Source: Enterovirga rhinocerotis
Lineage (GTDB): Bacteria > Pseudomonadota > Alphaproteobacteria > Rhizobiales > Beijerinckiaceae
NCBI RefSeq assembly: GCF_004363955.1
Contig: NZ_SNZR01000011.1
Span: 1,736,001 to 1,800,000, forward strand
Length of the DNA: 64,000 nt
Direction: 5' to 3'
In this document: positions 19,673-30,188 of the stretch, in pieces
Position numbering within the stretch: the first letter of the stretch is position 1
Layout: each line of letters opens with the position of its first letter
The notes under the pieces: generated by a model
Seen by the model: only the letters and a program-made list of their open reading frames with translations
Told to the model about the DNA's origin: nothing
The model's database searches: none
Made by a program: the position numbers and the translations under genes

Positions 19673-20695
19673 ATGCGAAGGAAGCTTCTGTTCGGTCGAA
19701 CGGCGCTCCTGGCGCTAGGAGCGCTCGCGATGAGCGCCACGGCGTCACTCGCGCAGACGACGCTCCTCAACGTCTCCTACGATCCGACGCGGGAACTCTA
19801 CCGCGACATCAACGCGGCCTTTGCGCGCCATTGGAAGGAGACGGAGGGGCAGGAGGTCACGCTCCGGGTCTCGCATGGCGGCTCGGGCGCGCAGGCCCGC
19901 ACCGTCATCGACGGCCTCGACGCGGATGTGGTCACGCTCGCGCTCGCCTCCGACATCGACGCCATCGCCCAGCGGACGAAGAAGATCCCGGCCGATTGGC
20001 AGACGCGCCTGCCGCACAATTCCTCGCCCTATACCTCGACGATCGTGTTCCTCGTCCGGAAGGGCAATCCGAAGGGCATCAAGGACTGGGACGACCTCGC
20101 CAAGCCCGGCATCCAGGTCATCACGCCCAACCCGAAGACGAGCGGCGGCGCGCGCTGGAACTACCTCGCCGCCTGGGGCTACGCGCTCGACAAATGGGGC
20201 AGCGAGGAGAAGGCGCGGGACTTCGTCGCCTCGATCTTCCGGAACGTCCCCGTGCTCGATACGGGCGCGCGCGGCTCGACGATCACCTTCGCGCAGCGCA
20301 ATCTCGGCGACGTGCTCCTCGCCTGGGAGAACGAGGCCCATCTCGCGACCAAGGAATTCGGCGCGGACAAGTTCGACACGATCGTGCCGCCGCTCTCTAT
20401 CCTTGCCGAGCCTCCCATCGCCCTCGTCGAGGGCAATGTCGACAGGAAGGGCACCCGCAAGCTGGCGGAGGCCTATCTGCAGTTCCTGTACACGCCCGAG
20501 GCGCAGACCATCATCGCGCGCCATCATTACCGCCCCTCGAGGCCCGAGACCGTCGCCGACAAGGCGCTGATCGACGCCCAGCCGAAGCTCAAGCTGATCA
20601 CCATCGATGAGGTCTTCGGCGGGTGGGCGAAGGCGCAGCCGACGCATTTCGGGAATGGCGGCATCTTCGACAGCTTCGCCAAAGCCAGACGCTGA
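19673..20695 (+). CDS. sbp: Sulfate/thiosulfate-binding periplasmic protein
   Basis: A 340-residue binding protein opening the sulfate transporter operon. The signal peptide is at residues 1-26 ([17 protein letters not shown]). The mature part starts [17 protein letters not shown] and contains [38 protein letters not shown] and [14 protein letters not shown], all diagnostic of Sbp/CysP. It captures sulfate or thiosulfate for the CysTWA complex encoded directly downstream (10-base gap). The 219 bases upstream hold no recognisable riboswitch; a GC hairpin near 19618 was noted, but not a clear regulator site. Confidence 0.95.
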   Translation: MRRKLLFGRTALLALGALAMSATASLAQTTLLNVSYDPTRELYRDINAAFARHWKETEGQEVTLRVSHGGSGAQARTVIDGLDADVVTLALASDIDAIAQRTKKIPADWQTRLPHNSSPYTSTIVFLVRKGNPKGIKDWDDLAKPGIQVITPNPKTSGGARWNYLAAWGYALDKWGSEEKARDFVASIFRNVPVLDTGARGSTITFAQRNLGDVLLAWENEAHLATKEFGADKFDTIVPPLSILAEPPIALVEGNVDRKGTRKLAEAYLQFLYTPEAQTIIARHHYRPSRPETVADKALIDAQPKLKLITIDEVFGGWAKAQPTHFGNGGIFDSFAKARR

Positions 20696-20704
20696 GAACC
20701 GGCC

Positions 20705-21550
20705 ATGGCGGCGGGCGCGCTCTCCATCCTGCCGGGCAGACGCCGGAGCGCGATCCCGGGTTTCGGGCTCGCCTTCGGCTACACGCTGACCTATCTCGGC
20801 CTCATCGTCCTGATCCCGCTCGCGGCCCTCCTCATGAAATCCTCGGAGGTGGGCCTGTCGGGCTTCCGGGAGGTGCTCGCGGACGAGCGCGTGCGGCATG
20901 CGCTGTGGGTGAGCTTCGGCACGTCCTTCGCCGCGGCGCTCACGGCCTCGGTCTTCGGTCTCCTGATCGCCTGGGTCCTCGTGCGCTACGAATTCCCCGG
21001 CCGGCGGATCGCCGACGCGGTGGTCGACCTGCCCTTCGCCTTGCCGACGGCGGTCGCCGGCATCGCGCTCGCGGCCCTCTACGGGCCGAACGGCTGGATC
21101 GGCGGCTTCTTCGAGCGCAGGATCGCCTTCACGCCGCTCGGCATCTATCTCGCCCTCGTCTTCGTCGCCCTGCCCTTCGCGGTGCGCACCGTGCAGCCGC
21201 TGATCGAGGAGATCGACCGCGAGATCGAGGAGGCGGCCGCCACGCTCGGCTCCTCGCGCATCCGCACCATCCTCACGGTGATCCTGCCGCCGCTCGTCCC
21301 CGGCCTGCTGACGGGGTTCGTGCTGGCCTTCTCGCGGGCGGTCGGGGAGTACGGCTCGGTCATCTTCGTCGCCGGCAACCTGCCCTATGTCTCTGAGATC
21401 GCTCCGCTCCTGATCGTCATCAAGCTCGACGAGTTCGACATCGCGGGGGCGACCGCCATCGCGACCGTGATGCTCGCGATCTCCTTCGCGGCCCTGCTGC
21501 TGATCAACCTGATCCAGGCGGCCTCGCGCCGGAGGTTCGGCCATGTCTGA
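20705..21550 (+). CDS. cysT: Sulfate ABC transporter permease CysT
   Basis: A 281-residue inner-membrane subunit with about six membrane segments. Family marks are [36 protein letters not shown], the EAA loop [20 protein letters not shown], and [19 protein letters not shown]. It pairs with CysW to form the sulfate channel. It lies 10 bases after sbp and overlaps cysW by eight bases, so it is translationally coupled. Confidence 0.96.
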   Translation: MAAGALSILPGRRRSAIPGFGLAFGYTLTYLGLIVLIPLAALLMKSSEVGLSGFREVLADERVRHALWVSFGTSFAAALTASVFGLLIAWVLVRYEFPGRRIADAVVDLPFALPTAVAGIALAALYGPNGWIGGFFERRIAFTPLGIYLALVFVALPFAVRTVQPLIEEIDREIEEAAATLGSSRIRTILTVILPPLVPGLLTGFVLAFSRAVGEYGSVIFVAGNLPYVSEIAPLLIVIKLDEFDIAGATAIATVMLAISFAALLLINLIQAASRRRFGHV

Positions 21551-22436
21551 GATGGCGGCGACCCCGGCCCGAGCCCGGCGCGGTAGGCCGCCGGCCCTCT
21601 ACCGCGTCGCGACCGAGGCGCCCCTCGCCCGCTGGGCGCTGATCGTCCTGGCACTCGGCTTCCTGACGCTGTTCATCGCGCTGCCGCTCGCCGTCGTCCT
21701 GACGGAAGCCTTGCGCAAAGGCCTCGGCGCCGCCGTCGCGGCGATCCGGGAGCCCGACACGGTCTCGGCGATCTGGCTGACGCTGACCGTGGCCGCCATC
21801 GCCGTGCCGCTGAACCTCGTCTTCGGCATCGCCGCCTCGTGGTCGATCGCGAAATTCGACTTCCCCGGCAAGAGCCTCCTCATCACGCTGATCGACCTGC
21901 CGTTCTCGGTCTCGCCGGTCGTCGCGGGGCTGATCTTCGTGCTGGTCTTCGGGGCCGAGAGCTGGCTCGGGCAATGGCTCATCGAGCACGACCTCAAGGT
22001 GATCTTCGCCCTGCCCGGCATCGTCCTCGCGACGGTCTTCGTGACCTTTCCCTTCGTCGCGCGCGAACTCATCCCCCTGATGCAGGAGCAGGGGACGGCG
22101 GACGAGGAGGCGGCGCTGACCCTCGGCGCCTCCGGGCTCCGCGCCTTCCTCACCGTGACGCTGCCGAACATCCGCTGGGCGCTGCTCTACGGCGTCCTGC
22201 TCTGCAACGCCCGCGCGATGGGCGAATTCGGCGCCGTCGCCGTCGTCTCCGGCCACATCCGGGGCCTGACGAACACCATGCCGCTCCAGGTGGAGATCCT
22301 GTACAATGAATACGCCATCTCTGCCGCCTTCGCCGTCGCTTCGCTCCTCGCTCTCCTGGCCCTCGTCACCCTCGCCCTCAAATCCTTCCTCGAGTGGCGG
22401 CACGGCGACAAGCTCGCCTCCCGCTCGCGGCACTAG
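21543..22436 (+). CDS. cysW: Sulfate ABC transporter permease CysW
   Basis: A 297-residue second permease of the sulfate importer. Visible are [20 protein letters not shown], the EAA loop [20 protein letters not shown], and [19 protein letters not shown], followed by [15 protein letters not shown]. These are characteristic of CysW. The start at 21543 lies inside the end of cysT. cysA follows after ten bases. Confidence 0.96.
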   Translation: MSEMAATPARARRGRPPALYRVATEAPLARWALIVLALGFLTLFIALPLAVVLTEALRKGLGAAVAAIREPDTVSAIWLTLTVAAIAVPLNLVFGIAASWSIAKFDFPGKSLLITLIDLPFSVSPVVAGLIFVLVFGAESWLGQWLIEHDLKVIFALPGIVLATVFVTFPFVARELIPLMQEQGTADEEAALTLGASGLRAFLTVTLPNIRWALLYGVLLCNARAMGEFGAVAVVSGHIRGLTNTMPLQVEILYNEYAISAAFAVASLLALLALVTLALKSFLEWRHGDKLASRSRH

Positions 22437-22446
22437 GGCGGGACGC

Positions 22447-23490
22447 ATGCGCGCGACCGAGGTCCGGATCCATGGCGTCAACAAGGCCTTCTCGGAGGCG
22501 GCGGCGCTGTCCGACATCGATTTGACGGTGCGCGAAGGCGAACTCCTCGCGCTGCTCGGCCCGTCCGGCTCGGGCAAGACGACGCTCCTGCGCGTGATCG
22601 CCGGGCTCGAGATCCCGGATTCCGGCCGCATCTTCTTCGGGGCGGACGACGTGACCGACCGGCCCGTGCAGCAGCGCGGCATCGGCTTCGTCTTCCAGCA
22701 CTACGCGCTCTTCAGGCACCTGTCGGTGTTCGACAACATCGCCTACGGGCCCCGTTCGCGGCCGCGCGCGCGCAGGCCGTCGGAAGCGGATCTGCGGCAG
22801 CGCGTCCACGAGCTGCTCGCCCTCGTCCAGCTCGAGGGGCTCGACCGGCGCTTCCCCGCCCAGCTCTCGGGCGGGCAGCGCCAGCGGGTCGCCCTCGCCC
22901 GCGCCCTCGCCATCGAGCCGCGCGTCCTCCTGCTCGACGAGCCCTTCGGTGCGCTCGACGCACAGGTGCGCAAGGACCTCCGGCGCTGGCTGCGCGCCAT
23001 CCACCGGGAAACGGGCCAGACGACGATCTTCGTCACGCACGACCAGGACGAGGCGCTCGAACTCGCCGACCGGGTCGCGATCCTGAACGGGGGGCGGCTG
23101 GAACAGGTCGCCTCCGCCGACGACGTCTACGACGCGCCGGCCTCGGCCTTCGTGATGTCCTTCATCGGCGAGAGCAGCGCCGTGCCGGTCAGAATCTCGG
23201 GCGGCCGGGTCCTGTTCGGGGACCGGGCTCTGCCCGTCCCGGCCGCCGGCATTCGAGACGGCGAGGCCGATCTGTTCGTCCGCCCGGGCGACCTGTCCGT
23301 CTGCGATCCCGGGTCCGGCGATCTGCACGGGCGGGTCGTCGGGCTGCGGCGCGTGGGAATGACCCGGCGCGCGGATATCCGCCTCGCCGGGACGGAAACG
23401 GATGCCGAGCTCGATTCGTCGGGCCGCGACCTGACGCTCGGCGAGGACATCGCCCTCTCGATCGAGGCCGGGCGGGTGTTTCCCCGCTGA
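22447..23490 (+). CDS. cysA: Sulfate/thiosulfate import ATPase CysA
   Basis: A 347-residue ATPase energising CysTW. Walker A is GPSGSGKTTLL (residue ~38), the Q-loop FVFQHYALFRHL, the signature LSGGQRQRVALARAL, Walker B VLLLDEPFGALDAQVRKDLR (typical of CysA) and the H-loop FVTHDQDEA. A short C-terminal TOBE-like regulatory region follows (FVMSFIGESSAVPV onward). The start at 22447 lies ten bases after cysW; the longer frame upstream runs through cysW and is not used. It is the last gene of the operon. Confidence 0.96.
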   Translation: MRATEVRIHGVNKAFSEAAALSDIDLTVREGELLALLGPSGSGKTTLLRVIAGLEIPDSGRIFFGADDVTDRPVQQRGIGFVFQHYALFRHLSVFDNIAYGPRSRPRARRPSEADLRQRVHELLALVQLEGLDRRFPAQLSGGQRQRVALARALAIEPRVLLLDEPFGALDAQVRKDLRRWLRAIHRETGQTTIFVTHDQDEALELADRVAILNGGRLEQVASADDVYDAPASAFVMSFIGESSAVPVRISGGRVLFGDRALPVPAAGIRDGEADLFVRPGDLSVCDPGSGDLHGRVVGLRRVGMTRRADIRLAGTETDAELDSSGRDLTLGEDIALSIEAGRVFPR

Positions 23491-23491
23491 G

Positions 23492-23510
23492 GCCGCCTTC
23501 CCGAGGCGGC
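23492..23510. terminator. Hairpin terminator between cysA and acyl-CoA ligase
   Basis: GCCGCCT and AGGCGGC pair around TCCCG, starting two bases after the cysA stop and ending five bases before the convergent ligase stop. There is no T-run; its position in a 24-base convergent gap supports a bidirectional role. Confidence 0.5.
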
Positions 23511-23514
23511 GCGG

Positions 23515-25143
23515 TCAGGTTCCCGGGAGGCGGTAATCCGCGAAGCGCCGGCGCAGCTCGGTCTTGAGCAGCTTGCCGGTCGCCGTGTGCGGCAGTTCCT
23601 CGACCACCACCACGTCGTCGGGCATCCACCATTTGGCGATCCGAGGACGCAGGAAGTCCAGGACGTCCTCCCGTTCCGGCGCGGCGCCGGGCTTCGCCAC
23701 GACGATGAGGAGGGGACGCTCGTCCCATTTGGGATGCGCGACGCCGATCACCGCCGCCTCGGCGACGGCGGGGTGGCCGACCGCGAGGTTCTCGAGGTCG
23801 ATGGAAGAGATCCACTCGCCGCCCGACTTGATCACGTCCTTCGAGCGATCGGTGATCCGCATGTAGCCGTTCTCGTCGAGCGTCGCGACGTCGCCGGTGT
23901 CGAAATAGCCCTCCTCGTCGAGGATGTTCTCGTCCTCGCGCTTGAAATAGCGCCGCGCGACGGCGGTGCCGCGCACCTTGAGCCGGCCGAATGTCTTGCC
24001 GTCGCGCGGCTGTTCCTTGCCGAGGTCGTCCGTGATCTTCCACTCGACGCCGAAGGGCGCGTAGCCCTGCGTCGACTTCACGGCGAGAAGTTCCTCGTAG
24101 CGCTCGCTCGCGGCCTCGGGCTTGATCGAGCAGATCGAGCCGACCGGGCTCATCTCCGTCATGCCCCAGGCATGGAGGACCTCGACGCCGTATTTGGTCT
24201 CGAACGCCTCGATCACGGCCGGCGGGCAGGCCGATCCGCCGATGCCGACGCGCTTGAGATGCGTCAGCCTGAGATTGTTCTGCTCCATGTGCTGCAGCAG
24301 CGCGAACCAGATCGTCGGCACGGCCGCGGTGAAGGTCACCTTCTCGGTCTCGAGGATGTCGTAGACCGAGGCGCCGTCGAGCTTCGGTCCCGGCATGACG
24401 AGGGCCGACCCCGCCATCGGCGCCGCGAAGGCGAGCGACCAGCTATTGGCGTGGAAGAGCGGAACGACCGGCATCACGACCTCCTTGGTCGAGAGGCCGA
24501 ACGCATCGGGCATCACCGTCATCATGGCGTGAAGGACGTTGGAGCGGTGCGAGTAGAGCACGCCCTTCGGCTCGCCCGTCGTGCCCGAGGTGTAGCAGAG
24601 CCCGGCCGCATCGGTCTCGGCGACGTCGAGCCAGCGGAAATCGTCGTCGACCTCCCCGATCCAGTCCTCGTAGGCGATGGCACCGCGCAGGCTCGTCTGC
24701 GGCATGTGGGCGGCGTCGGTGAGGATGACGTAGCGCTCGATCGTCGGAAGTTGAGCGGCAAGCTTCTCGATCAGCGGCACGAAGGTGAGGTCGAGGAGGA
24801 GGATGCGATCCTCGGCGTGGTTGACGATGTAGACGATCTGATCGGCGAAGAGGCGCGGATTGACCGTGTGATAGATCGCGCCGATCCCGGCGATACCGTA
24901 CCAGGATTCGAGGTGGCGATGGTTGTTCCAGGCCAGCGTCGCGACACGGTCCCCGGCTTCGATACCGTCCTTCTGGAGGCGCTTGGCGACCCGCAGCGCT
25001 CGTCGGCGGACGTCGCCGTAGGTCGTGCGGTGCATGGGGCCTTCGGTGAGGCGGGAGACGACGGCGCGGCCGGGATGCTCCGTCGCCGCGTAGTCGATCA
25101 CCTTGTGGATCAGCAGCTTCCAATCCTGCATCAACCCGCGCAT
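23515..25143 (-). CDS. Medium/long-chain fatty-acyl-CoA ligase (AMP-forming)
   Basis: A 542-residue acyl-adenylate-forming enzyme activating a fatty or other carboxylic acid to its CoA ester. Motifs are [20 protein letters not shown] (P-loop, residue ~180), [32 protein letters not shown] and [17 protein letters not shown] (hinge), then the catalytic Lys in [12 protein letters not shown]. The start at 25143 ([11 protein letters not shown]) matches family N-termini. It is the last gene of a minus-strand run with msrQ-like, ykgJ-like and MFS genes. The exact chain-length preference is unknown. Confidence 0.92.
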   Translation of the reverse strand: MRGLMQDWKLLIHKVIDYAATEHPGRAVVSRLTEGPMHRTTYGDVRRRALRVAKRLQKDGIEAGDRVATLAWNNHRHLESWYGIAGIGAIYHTVNPRLFADQIVYIVNHAEDRILLLDLTFVPLIEKLAAQLPTIERYVILTDAAHMPQTSLRGAIAYEDWIGEVDDDFRWLDVAETDAAGLCYTSGTTGEPKGVLYSHRSNVLHAMMTVMPDAFGLSTKEVVMPVVPLFHANSWSLAFAAPMAGSALVMPGPKLDGASVYDILETEKVTFTAAVPTIWFALLQHMEQNNLRLTHLKRVGIGGSACPPAVIEAFETKYGVEVLHAWGMTEMSPVGSICSIKPEAASERYEELLAVKSTQGYAPFGVEWKITDDLGKEQPRDGKTFGRLKVRGTAVARRYFKREDENILDEEGYFDTGDVATLDENGYMRITDRSKDVIKSGGEWISSIDLENLAVGHPAVAEAAVIGVAHPKWDERPLLIVVAKPGAAPEREDVLDFLRPRIAKWWMPDDVVVVEELPHTATGKLLKTELRRRFADYRLPGT

Positions 25144-25196
25144 GCGCCGACCTCCCGCCGCGCCGCGTTGTCCGCGGTCGCTTCCAGCGTCGAAGA

Positions 25197-26096
25197 TTAG
25201 GACAGGCGCCGCGCTCCGCCAATCGGACCTTCGGCGGGCGCCGGCTTCGGCCGTCCGCCGATCCTGCGGAGGGCATCGAGAGCCGCCACGGCGAGGCCGG
25301 CCGCGAGGACGGACCAGCCGGGCCTCAGCCCGATCGAGACATCCGTGAGCGTCGCCGCGTATTGCGGCAGGAACTCGAACAGGGGTTGCCTGAAGGCGAG
25401 GGCGATGCCGATGCCCTCCCCGAGGAAGGTCAGGGCGGAGACGACGAGCGCGAGCGCGGCGAGCGCGAGCGGCGTCAGCGCGGCCTCCCCGCGCCAGGCC
25501 GCCAGAAGCCGATAGGCCATCAGCCAGCCGAACAGCCCGGCATAGAGCGTCGGCACGCTGACATCGGCCTTCGTCTGCTGGAAGAAGTGGATCAGCGCGA
25601 GAAGCGTCGCGACGTAGCTGGCCTGATGCAGGCGCCGCCAGCGCAAACCGCCGAGGCGCTTCACCATCGCGTCGTTCGAGGTCGCGCCGAGGACGACGAG
25701 CGCGATCAGCGCGACGAAGCCGATCGTGAGGTAGAGGCGCGAGGCGATCTCGACGACGGCCTTGAGAAGATCGAACTTGAGATCGGCGACGAACAAGAGG
25801 ACGTGCGCCACGGCATAGAGGCAGGCGGCGACGCCGATCATGCGCCTCACGTCGACGAGCTTCGCAAGGCGTGCCGAGCGGCGAAGGGGCGTGACGGCGA
25901 GAGAGGCGAGGAGAAAGACCAGCGCCCACCAGCCCGTGCGGTGGATCAATTCGTTCAGGGGTCGACCGCCGAGAGCCCCCCTCCCCGCATCGATCGCCAT
26001 GAGCAGCACGGGCCAGAGGAGGATCGCGAGCGTCGCGATCCGCAGGCCCGAGAGCCGTCCGCGCCGATCGCGCCAGAGAACGAGAGCATCCAGCAT
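25197..26096 (-). CDS. msrQ: MsrQ-like heme-containing ferric-reductase-fold membrane protein
   Basis: A 299-residue inner-membrane protein with about six or more hydrophobic segments. MsrQ passes electrons from the quinone pool or flavin to the periplasmic methionine-sulfoxide reductase MsrP. Heme-ligand histidines are visible in IHRTGWWALVFLL, AHVLLFVADL, LHQASYVATLLALIHFF. The C-terminal ~100 residues are longer than E. coli MsrQ (~211 residues) and add extra hydrophobic segments. msrP is not adjacent. The start at 26096 was chosen over 26156 because the hydrophilic extra 20 residues match nothing. Confidence 0.75.
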   Translation of the reverse strand: MLDALVLWRDRRGRLSGLRIATLAILLWPVLLMAIDAGRGALGGRPLNELIHRTGWWALVFLLASLAVTPLRRSARLAKLVDVRRMIGVAACLYAVAHVLLFVADLKFDLLKAVVEIASRLYLTIGFVALIALVVLGATSNDAMVKRLGGLRWRRLHQASYVATLLALIHFFQQTKADVSVPTLYAGLFGWLMAYRLLAAWRGEAALTPLALAALALVVSALTFLGEGIGIALAFRQPLFEFLPQYAATLTDVSIGLRPGWSVLAAGLAVAALDALRRIGGRPKPAPAEGPIGGARRLS

Positions 26097-26177
26097 GGCC
26101 AAACCGTGTGACCCGAGCCGCGCCCGGAACGTGGTATCGCCGCCGTCCCTGGCCAAGTGCCGTCCGGCACGGAGCGA

Positions 26178-26711
26178 TCAGGCGGCGATCTTCTCGACGT
26201 CGAAGACACGACCCGCCGGCGTCTGACGCTCGCGCATGACGATGCGGTCGCTCGGCCCGAGAATGCCGAGCGGCACGTCGCGATCCGGCAGGATCACCGT
26301 CGCGCTCTTGTTCAGGAACACGATCACCTGCCGTCCCCGGGCCACGGCGCCGGCGGCCCATTGCTTCAGGTGTCCGTAATAGGGATTGCCGCGCCAGGCG
26401 TTCGGGGCGCCGGGATCGACCTGGACGAGGAGGAAGCTCGTCACCGGATCGACCGTCAGCACCATCTTGGCGCGTTCGGGCTTCCATTCCGGCCCGAGCC
26501 AGGTCTGCGTCATCCAGAGGCAGAAGAAGGCGCGGCAATGATCGGGCCGCGTCGCGTGGATGCCGCAGCCGCGGCCGGGCTTGCAATGGTCGCACCAGCG
26601 CCCCGCCGGCTTCTCCAGCGCGGGCACGTCATAGACCTTGCAGCAGAGGGTGCAGGATCCGCAGTTCCGCCCCGCCGCAGGTTCGACCGCAAAGGAAGCC
26701 GGATCCAGCAT
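26178..26711 (-). CDS. YkgJ-type cysteine-cluster protein
   Basis: A 177-residue cytoplasmic protein with a metal-binding cysteine cluster: CGSCTLCCKVYDVP at residue ~17, CDHCKPGRGCGIHATRPDHC and RAFFCLW. This is the pattern of the YkgJ (zinc/iron-chelating) family, whose function is not established. It lies 48 bases downstream of the MFS gene and 81 bases upstream of the msrQ-like start, all on the same strand. Confidence 0.82.
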   Translation of the reverse strand: MLDPASFAVEPAAGRNCGSCTLCCKVYDVPALEKPAGRWCDHCKPGRGCGIHATRPDHCRAFFCLWMTQTWLGPEWKPERAKMVLTVDPVTSFLLVQVDPGAPNAWRGNPYYGHLKQWAAGAVARGRQVIVFLNKSATVILPDRDVPLGILGPSDRIVMRERQTPAGRVFDVEKIAA

Positions 26712-26759
26712 GGAACCGCTCTAACCCAGGCGATCCCATCGGTCGAGCGGGGCAACCGA

Positions 26760-28139
26760 TCAGACGGCATCCGACCGGGGCGTGAGGAGGCGGCTCGCGC
26801 TCGCGAGCGCTCCGAGAAGGGCGATCGCGGCACCGACGACGAGCGCCTTGTGCTCTCCGCCTCCGGCCGGATTGAGGGCGAACAGGATCGCGACCATCGT
26901 CGCCCCGCCCGTCTGCCCGGAGAGGCGCGCGGTGGCGAGCATGCCGCCGGCCGCTCCCGCCCGTGCCCTCGGCGCCGAGGCGACCATGGTGCGGTTGTTC
27001 GGCGCCTGGAACAGGCCGAACCCGAAGCCGCAGAGCGCCATCCGCCAGGCGACATCGAGGAAGGTGGCATCGACCGGCAGCCAGGCGAGGGCCGCGAGCC
27101 CCGCCGCGAACAGAAGAAGGCCGATGCTGCCGAGCAACGCCGCCGGGACCCGGTCCGAGAGCGACCCCGCGAACGGCCCGACGATGCCGACGGCGATCGG
27201 CCACGGGGTCAGGAGGAGGCCGATCTCGGCGGGGCTCCGATGCATGACGTGATCGAACAGGAACGGGAGCGAGACGAGCGCGAGCATCTGGGCGCAGAAG
27301 GAACAGATCGACGTCGCGACCGACAGGCCGAAGATCGGAATGCGCAGGAGATCCATCGGCAGGATGGGGTTCGCCTCGTTGCGTCCCTTCAGCGCAAGCA
27401 GCACGAAGCAGCCGAGTCCGGCGAGGGCGAGGGCGATGCCGAGATATGATCGCTCGGACCGCGTCGCGAGATCGACGCCTCCGATGAGAAGCCCGAAGGC
27501 GAGCGCGTTCAGCGCCGCGCCGGAATAGTCGAAGGGCCGCGCCGTGGTCTCCGTATGCGGCAGCGCCCAGGCGGCAAGCGCGAGCGTGACGATCCCGACC
27601 GGGATGTTGATGGCGAAGAGCCAGGGCCACGTCGCGACCGACAGGATCGCGGCCGCGACGGACGGACCGGCGGCGGAGGCCAGCGACACGACCATCGCGT
27701 TCAGCCCGATCGCGCGTCCCAGAAGCCGCTGCGGATAGGTGAAGCGCACGAGCGCCGCGTTGATCGCCATGATCCCCGCCGCGCCGAGCCCCTGGAAGAC
27801 TCGCGACACGAGCAGCGTCGTCAGCGATTCGGAGAGCGCGCAGGCGAGCGAGGCCGCCGTGAACAGCGCGAGACCGACGAGATAGACCCGGCGGTAGCCG
27901 AAGATCTCGCCGAGCGCGGCCATGGGCAACAGCGCGACGACGATGACGATCTGATACGCGTTCACGATCCAGATCGCCTCGTGGGGGGCGATCTGGAACT
28001 CGCGCGAGATCGTCGGCAGGGCGACGTTGACCACCGCCGAATCGAGGACAGCCAGCGTGATGGCGAGCCAGATCGCGAGCACCGACCAGTAGCGCTGCGG
28101 TACCGGCAACCCGTCCTGGGACGGCGGATCCTTCGTCAA
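26760..28139 (-). CDS. MFS drug efflux transporter, DHA2 (EmrB/QacA) family
   Basis: A 459-residue inner-membrane proton-driven exporter with about 14 hydrophobic segments. The start TKDPPSQDGLPVPQRYWSVL leads to AVLDSAVVNVALPTISREF, the DHA2 motif with the membrane-embedded Asp, and IWIVNAYQIVIVVALLPMA; later RVFQGLGAAGIMAINAALV. The substrate is unknown. No TetR or MarR regulator adjoins it. It heads a minus-strand run leading to the ykgJ-like, msrQ-like and ligase genes. Confidence 0.92.
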   Translation of the reverse strand: MTKDPPSQDGLPVPQRYWSVLAIWLAITLAVLDSAVVNVALPTISREFQIAPHEAIWIVNAYQIVIVVALLPMAALGEIFGYRRVYLVGLALFTAASLACALSESLTTLLVSRVFQGLGAAGIMAINAALVRFTYPQRLLGRAIGLNAMVVSLASAAGPSVAAAILSVATWPWLFAINIPVGIVTLALAAWALPHTETTARPFDYSGAALNALAFGLLIGGVDLATRSERSYLGIALALAGLGCFVLLALKGRNEANPILPMDLLRIPIFGLSVATSICSFCAQMLALVSLPFLFDHVMHRSPAEIGLLLTPWPIAVGIVGPFAGSLSDRVPAALLGSIGLLLFAAGLAALAWLPVDATFLDVAWRMALCGFGFGLFQAPNNRTMVASAPRARAGAAGGMLATARLSGQTGGATMVAILFALNPAGGGEHKALVVGAAIALLGALASASRLLTPRSDAV

Positions 28140-28321
28140 CCGGGCGATTCCTCCCTCCCCGAATCTGTCGCGCGAACGCGACCGGTCTGCAATCGTCCAA
28201 CAGGCGCGCGGCCGATCGGACCCGCTCGTTTTTTGCTCAGGTCCGGAATAGGCTCCGACATTCCGGCGTCATCCGCGCAGCGCAAGGCGAACCGGTCCCA
28301 TCGGCGCAGAGGGAGAAGGTC

Positions 28322-29296
28322 ATGGTCTCGAGGCGTATCATCATGTCGGCGGGCGCCCTGGCCGCCGCGGGCCTCTCGGCACCGGCGATCGTCGGGCGGG
28401 CCGAGGCCCAGGCCGCACGGCCCGCCGCCGACGCGCCGCCCCGGCAATCGGGCTGGTACCGCTACACGATCGGCGACGTCGAGGTCACCGCCATCCATGA
28501 CGGCCACGCCATGCGCCCGCTGGAGGGCTTCGTGCGCAATGCCGAGCTTGCCGACGTCAAGAAGGCGATGGCCGACGCGTTCCTGCCGGAGGCGGCCCTG
28601 CCGATCACCTTCACGACTCTGGTCCTGCGGACGGGCGGGAAAACCGTCCTGATCGACACGGGCAACGGCAATAGCGGCGCACCGACGACCGGCCGCTGGA
28701 TGGTCAACTTCCAGGCCGCCGGCTTCGACCCGGCCCAGGTCGATGCCGTGATCATCAGCCATTTCCACGGCGACCACATCAACGGCCTCCGGCTCAAGGA
28801 CGGAACGGCCGTCTTCCCGAAGGCCGAGATCAGCGTGCCGGACACCGAATGGGCCTATTGGACCGACGACGCCAAGATGTCGGCGGCGCCGGACGGGCTC
28901 AAGCCGGCCTTCCAGAACGTGCGTCGGGTCTTCGGTCCGCTCGGCAAGGACGTGAAGACCTTCGCGGCCGGCAAGGAGGTCGCGCCGGGCCTCACGGCTG
29001 TCGCCGCGCCCGGCCACACCCCCGGCCACACCGCCTTCACGCTCTCGTCGGGGGGCGGCAAGCTGATGATCCTCTCGGACCTCACCAACCATCCGGCGCT
29101 CTTTGCCCGCAACCCGACCTGGGCGGCGGTCTTCGACATGGATGCGGACAAGGCGCGCGAGACGCGCATCCGCATGCTCGACATGGCGGCGACCGAGAAG
29201 GCCCAGCTCGCCTTCTACCACGCGCCCTTCCCCGCGACGGGCTTCATCCAGAAGGACGGGTCCGGCTTCCGCTTCGTGCCGGCGCAATGGATGTGA
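28322..29296 (+). CDS. Tat-exported metallo-beta-lactamase-fold hydrolase
   Basis: A 324-residue protein with a twin-arginine signal: VSRRIIMSAGALAAAGLSAP, cut near GRAEAQA. The MBL zinc site is IISHFHGDHINGL (HxHxDH, residue ~140), with GHTPGHTAFTLSSGG and SDLTNHPALF supplying the later His and Asp ligands. The subgroup resembles periplasmic quorum-quenching/YflN-like MBL proteins, but the substrate is not known. An upstream gap of 182 bases separates it from the divergent MFS gene; no operator was recognised there. Confidence 0.88.
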   Translation: MVSRRIIMSAGALAAAGLSAPAIVGRAEAQAARPAADAPPRQSGWYRYTIGDVEVTAIHDGHAMRPLEGFVRNAELADVKKAMADAFLPEAALPITFTTLVLRTGGKTVLIDTGNGNSGAPTTGRWMVNFQAAGFDPAQVDAVIISHFHGDHINGLRLKDGTAVFPKAEISVPDTEWAYWTDDAKMSAAPDGLKPAFQNVRRVFGPLGKDVKTFAAGKEVAPGLTAVAAPGHTPGHTAFTLSSGGGKLMILSDLTNHPALFARNPTWAAVFDMDADKARETRIRMLDMAATEKAQLAFYHAPFPATGFIQKDGSGFRFVPAQWM

Positions 29297-29375
29297 GCGG
29301 GGGCGGCTTCCCCCGCCCTCCCCGCCTCGTGTAGACCCGGCCTGCCCGGCCTTTCCCGGGCGGGGGTGAGGTGAG

Positions 29376-30149
29376 ATGGGGCGCCGTTACGCGAGCGTGG
29401 CCTTCGTCGCGAGCCCGACGCCGGAGGCGGAGGCCGCGGCGGTGGCGCTGAAGGCCGAGTATCCGCATGTGGCGCCCGACGAGGCGGACGTCGTCGTCGC
29501 GCTCGGCGGCGACGGGCTCATGCTGTCGACGCTCCACGAGTTCCTCGGCTCGGGGAAGCCCATCTACGGCATGAACAAGGGCACGGTCGGCTTCCTGATG
29601 AACGAGTTCAGGACCGAGGGCCTCATGGACCGTCTCGAGGCGGCCCATCGCAGCGTCGCCCATCCGCTTCTCATGAAGGCGACTGACGTCGCGGGGGGCG
29701 AGAACCGCGCCTATGCGATCAACGAGGTGCACATGCTGCGCCAGACCCACCAGACGGCGAAGCTGAAGGTCGAGATCGACGGCCGCGTGCGGCTGGAGGA
29801 GCTGATCTCGGACGGGATCCTGATCGCGACGCCGGCCGGATCGACCGCCTACAACCTCTCGGTGGGCGGCCCGATCCTGCCGCTGGAAGCCTCGCTCCTC
29901 GCCCTGACGCCGATCTCGGCCTTCCGGCCGCGTCGCTGGCGCGGGGCGCTCCTGCCGGACAAGGCGGCGATCACGATCTCCGTCACCGATCCCGAGCGGC
30001 GGCCCGTCAGCGCCACCGCGGACCATGTCGAGTTCCGCCGAATCGCGCGCGTGTCGGTCGCGATGGACCACGACGTCGACCTCGTCATGCTGCACGATCC
30101 CGGCCACAGCCTGGACGAGCGCATCCTGATGGAACAGTTCGGGTCCTGA
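29376..30149 (+). CDS. nadK: NAD kinase
   Basis: A 257-residue cytoplasmic enzyme phosphorylating NAD to NADP. The GGDG motif is VVALGGDGLMLSTLHEF (residue ~47). It is followed by YGMNKGTVGFLMNE, AINEVHMLRQ (the NE/D motif) and ATPAGSTAYNLSVGGPILP. The length fits the alphaproteobacterial form. The gene lies 79 bases after the MBL gene, and the small Imm50-like gene follows after 39 bases. Confidence 0.95.
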   Translation: MGRRYASVAFVASPTPEAEAAAVALKAEYPHVAPDEADVVVALGGDGLMLSTLHEFLGSGKPIYGMNKGTVGFLMNEFRTEGLMDRLEAAHRSVAHPLLMKATDVAGGENRAYAINEVHMLRQTHQTAKLKVEIDGRVRLEELISDGILIATPAGSTAYNLSVGGPILPLEASLLALTPISAFRPRRWRGALLPDKAAITISVTDPERRPVSATADHVEFRRIARVSVAMDHDVDLVMLHDPGHSLDERILMEQFGS

Positions 30150-30188
30150 CCGCTGCCGTCGAACCGGTTTTCGCGTCAGGGGTGATCC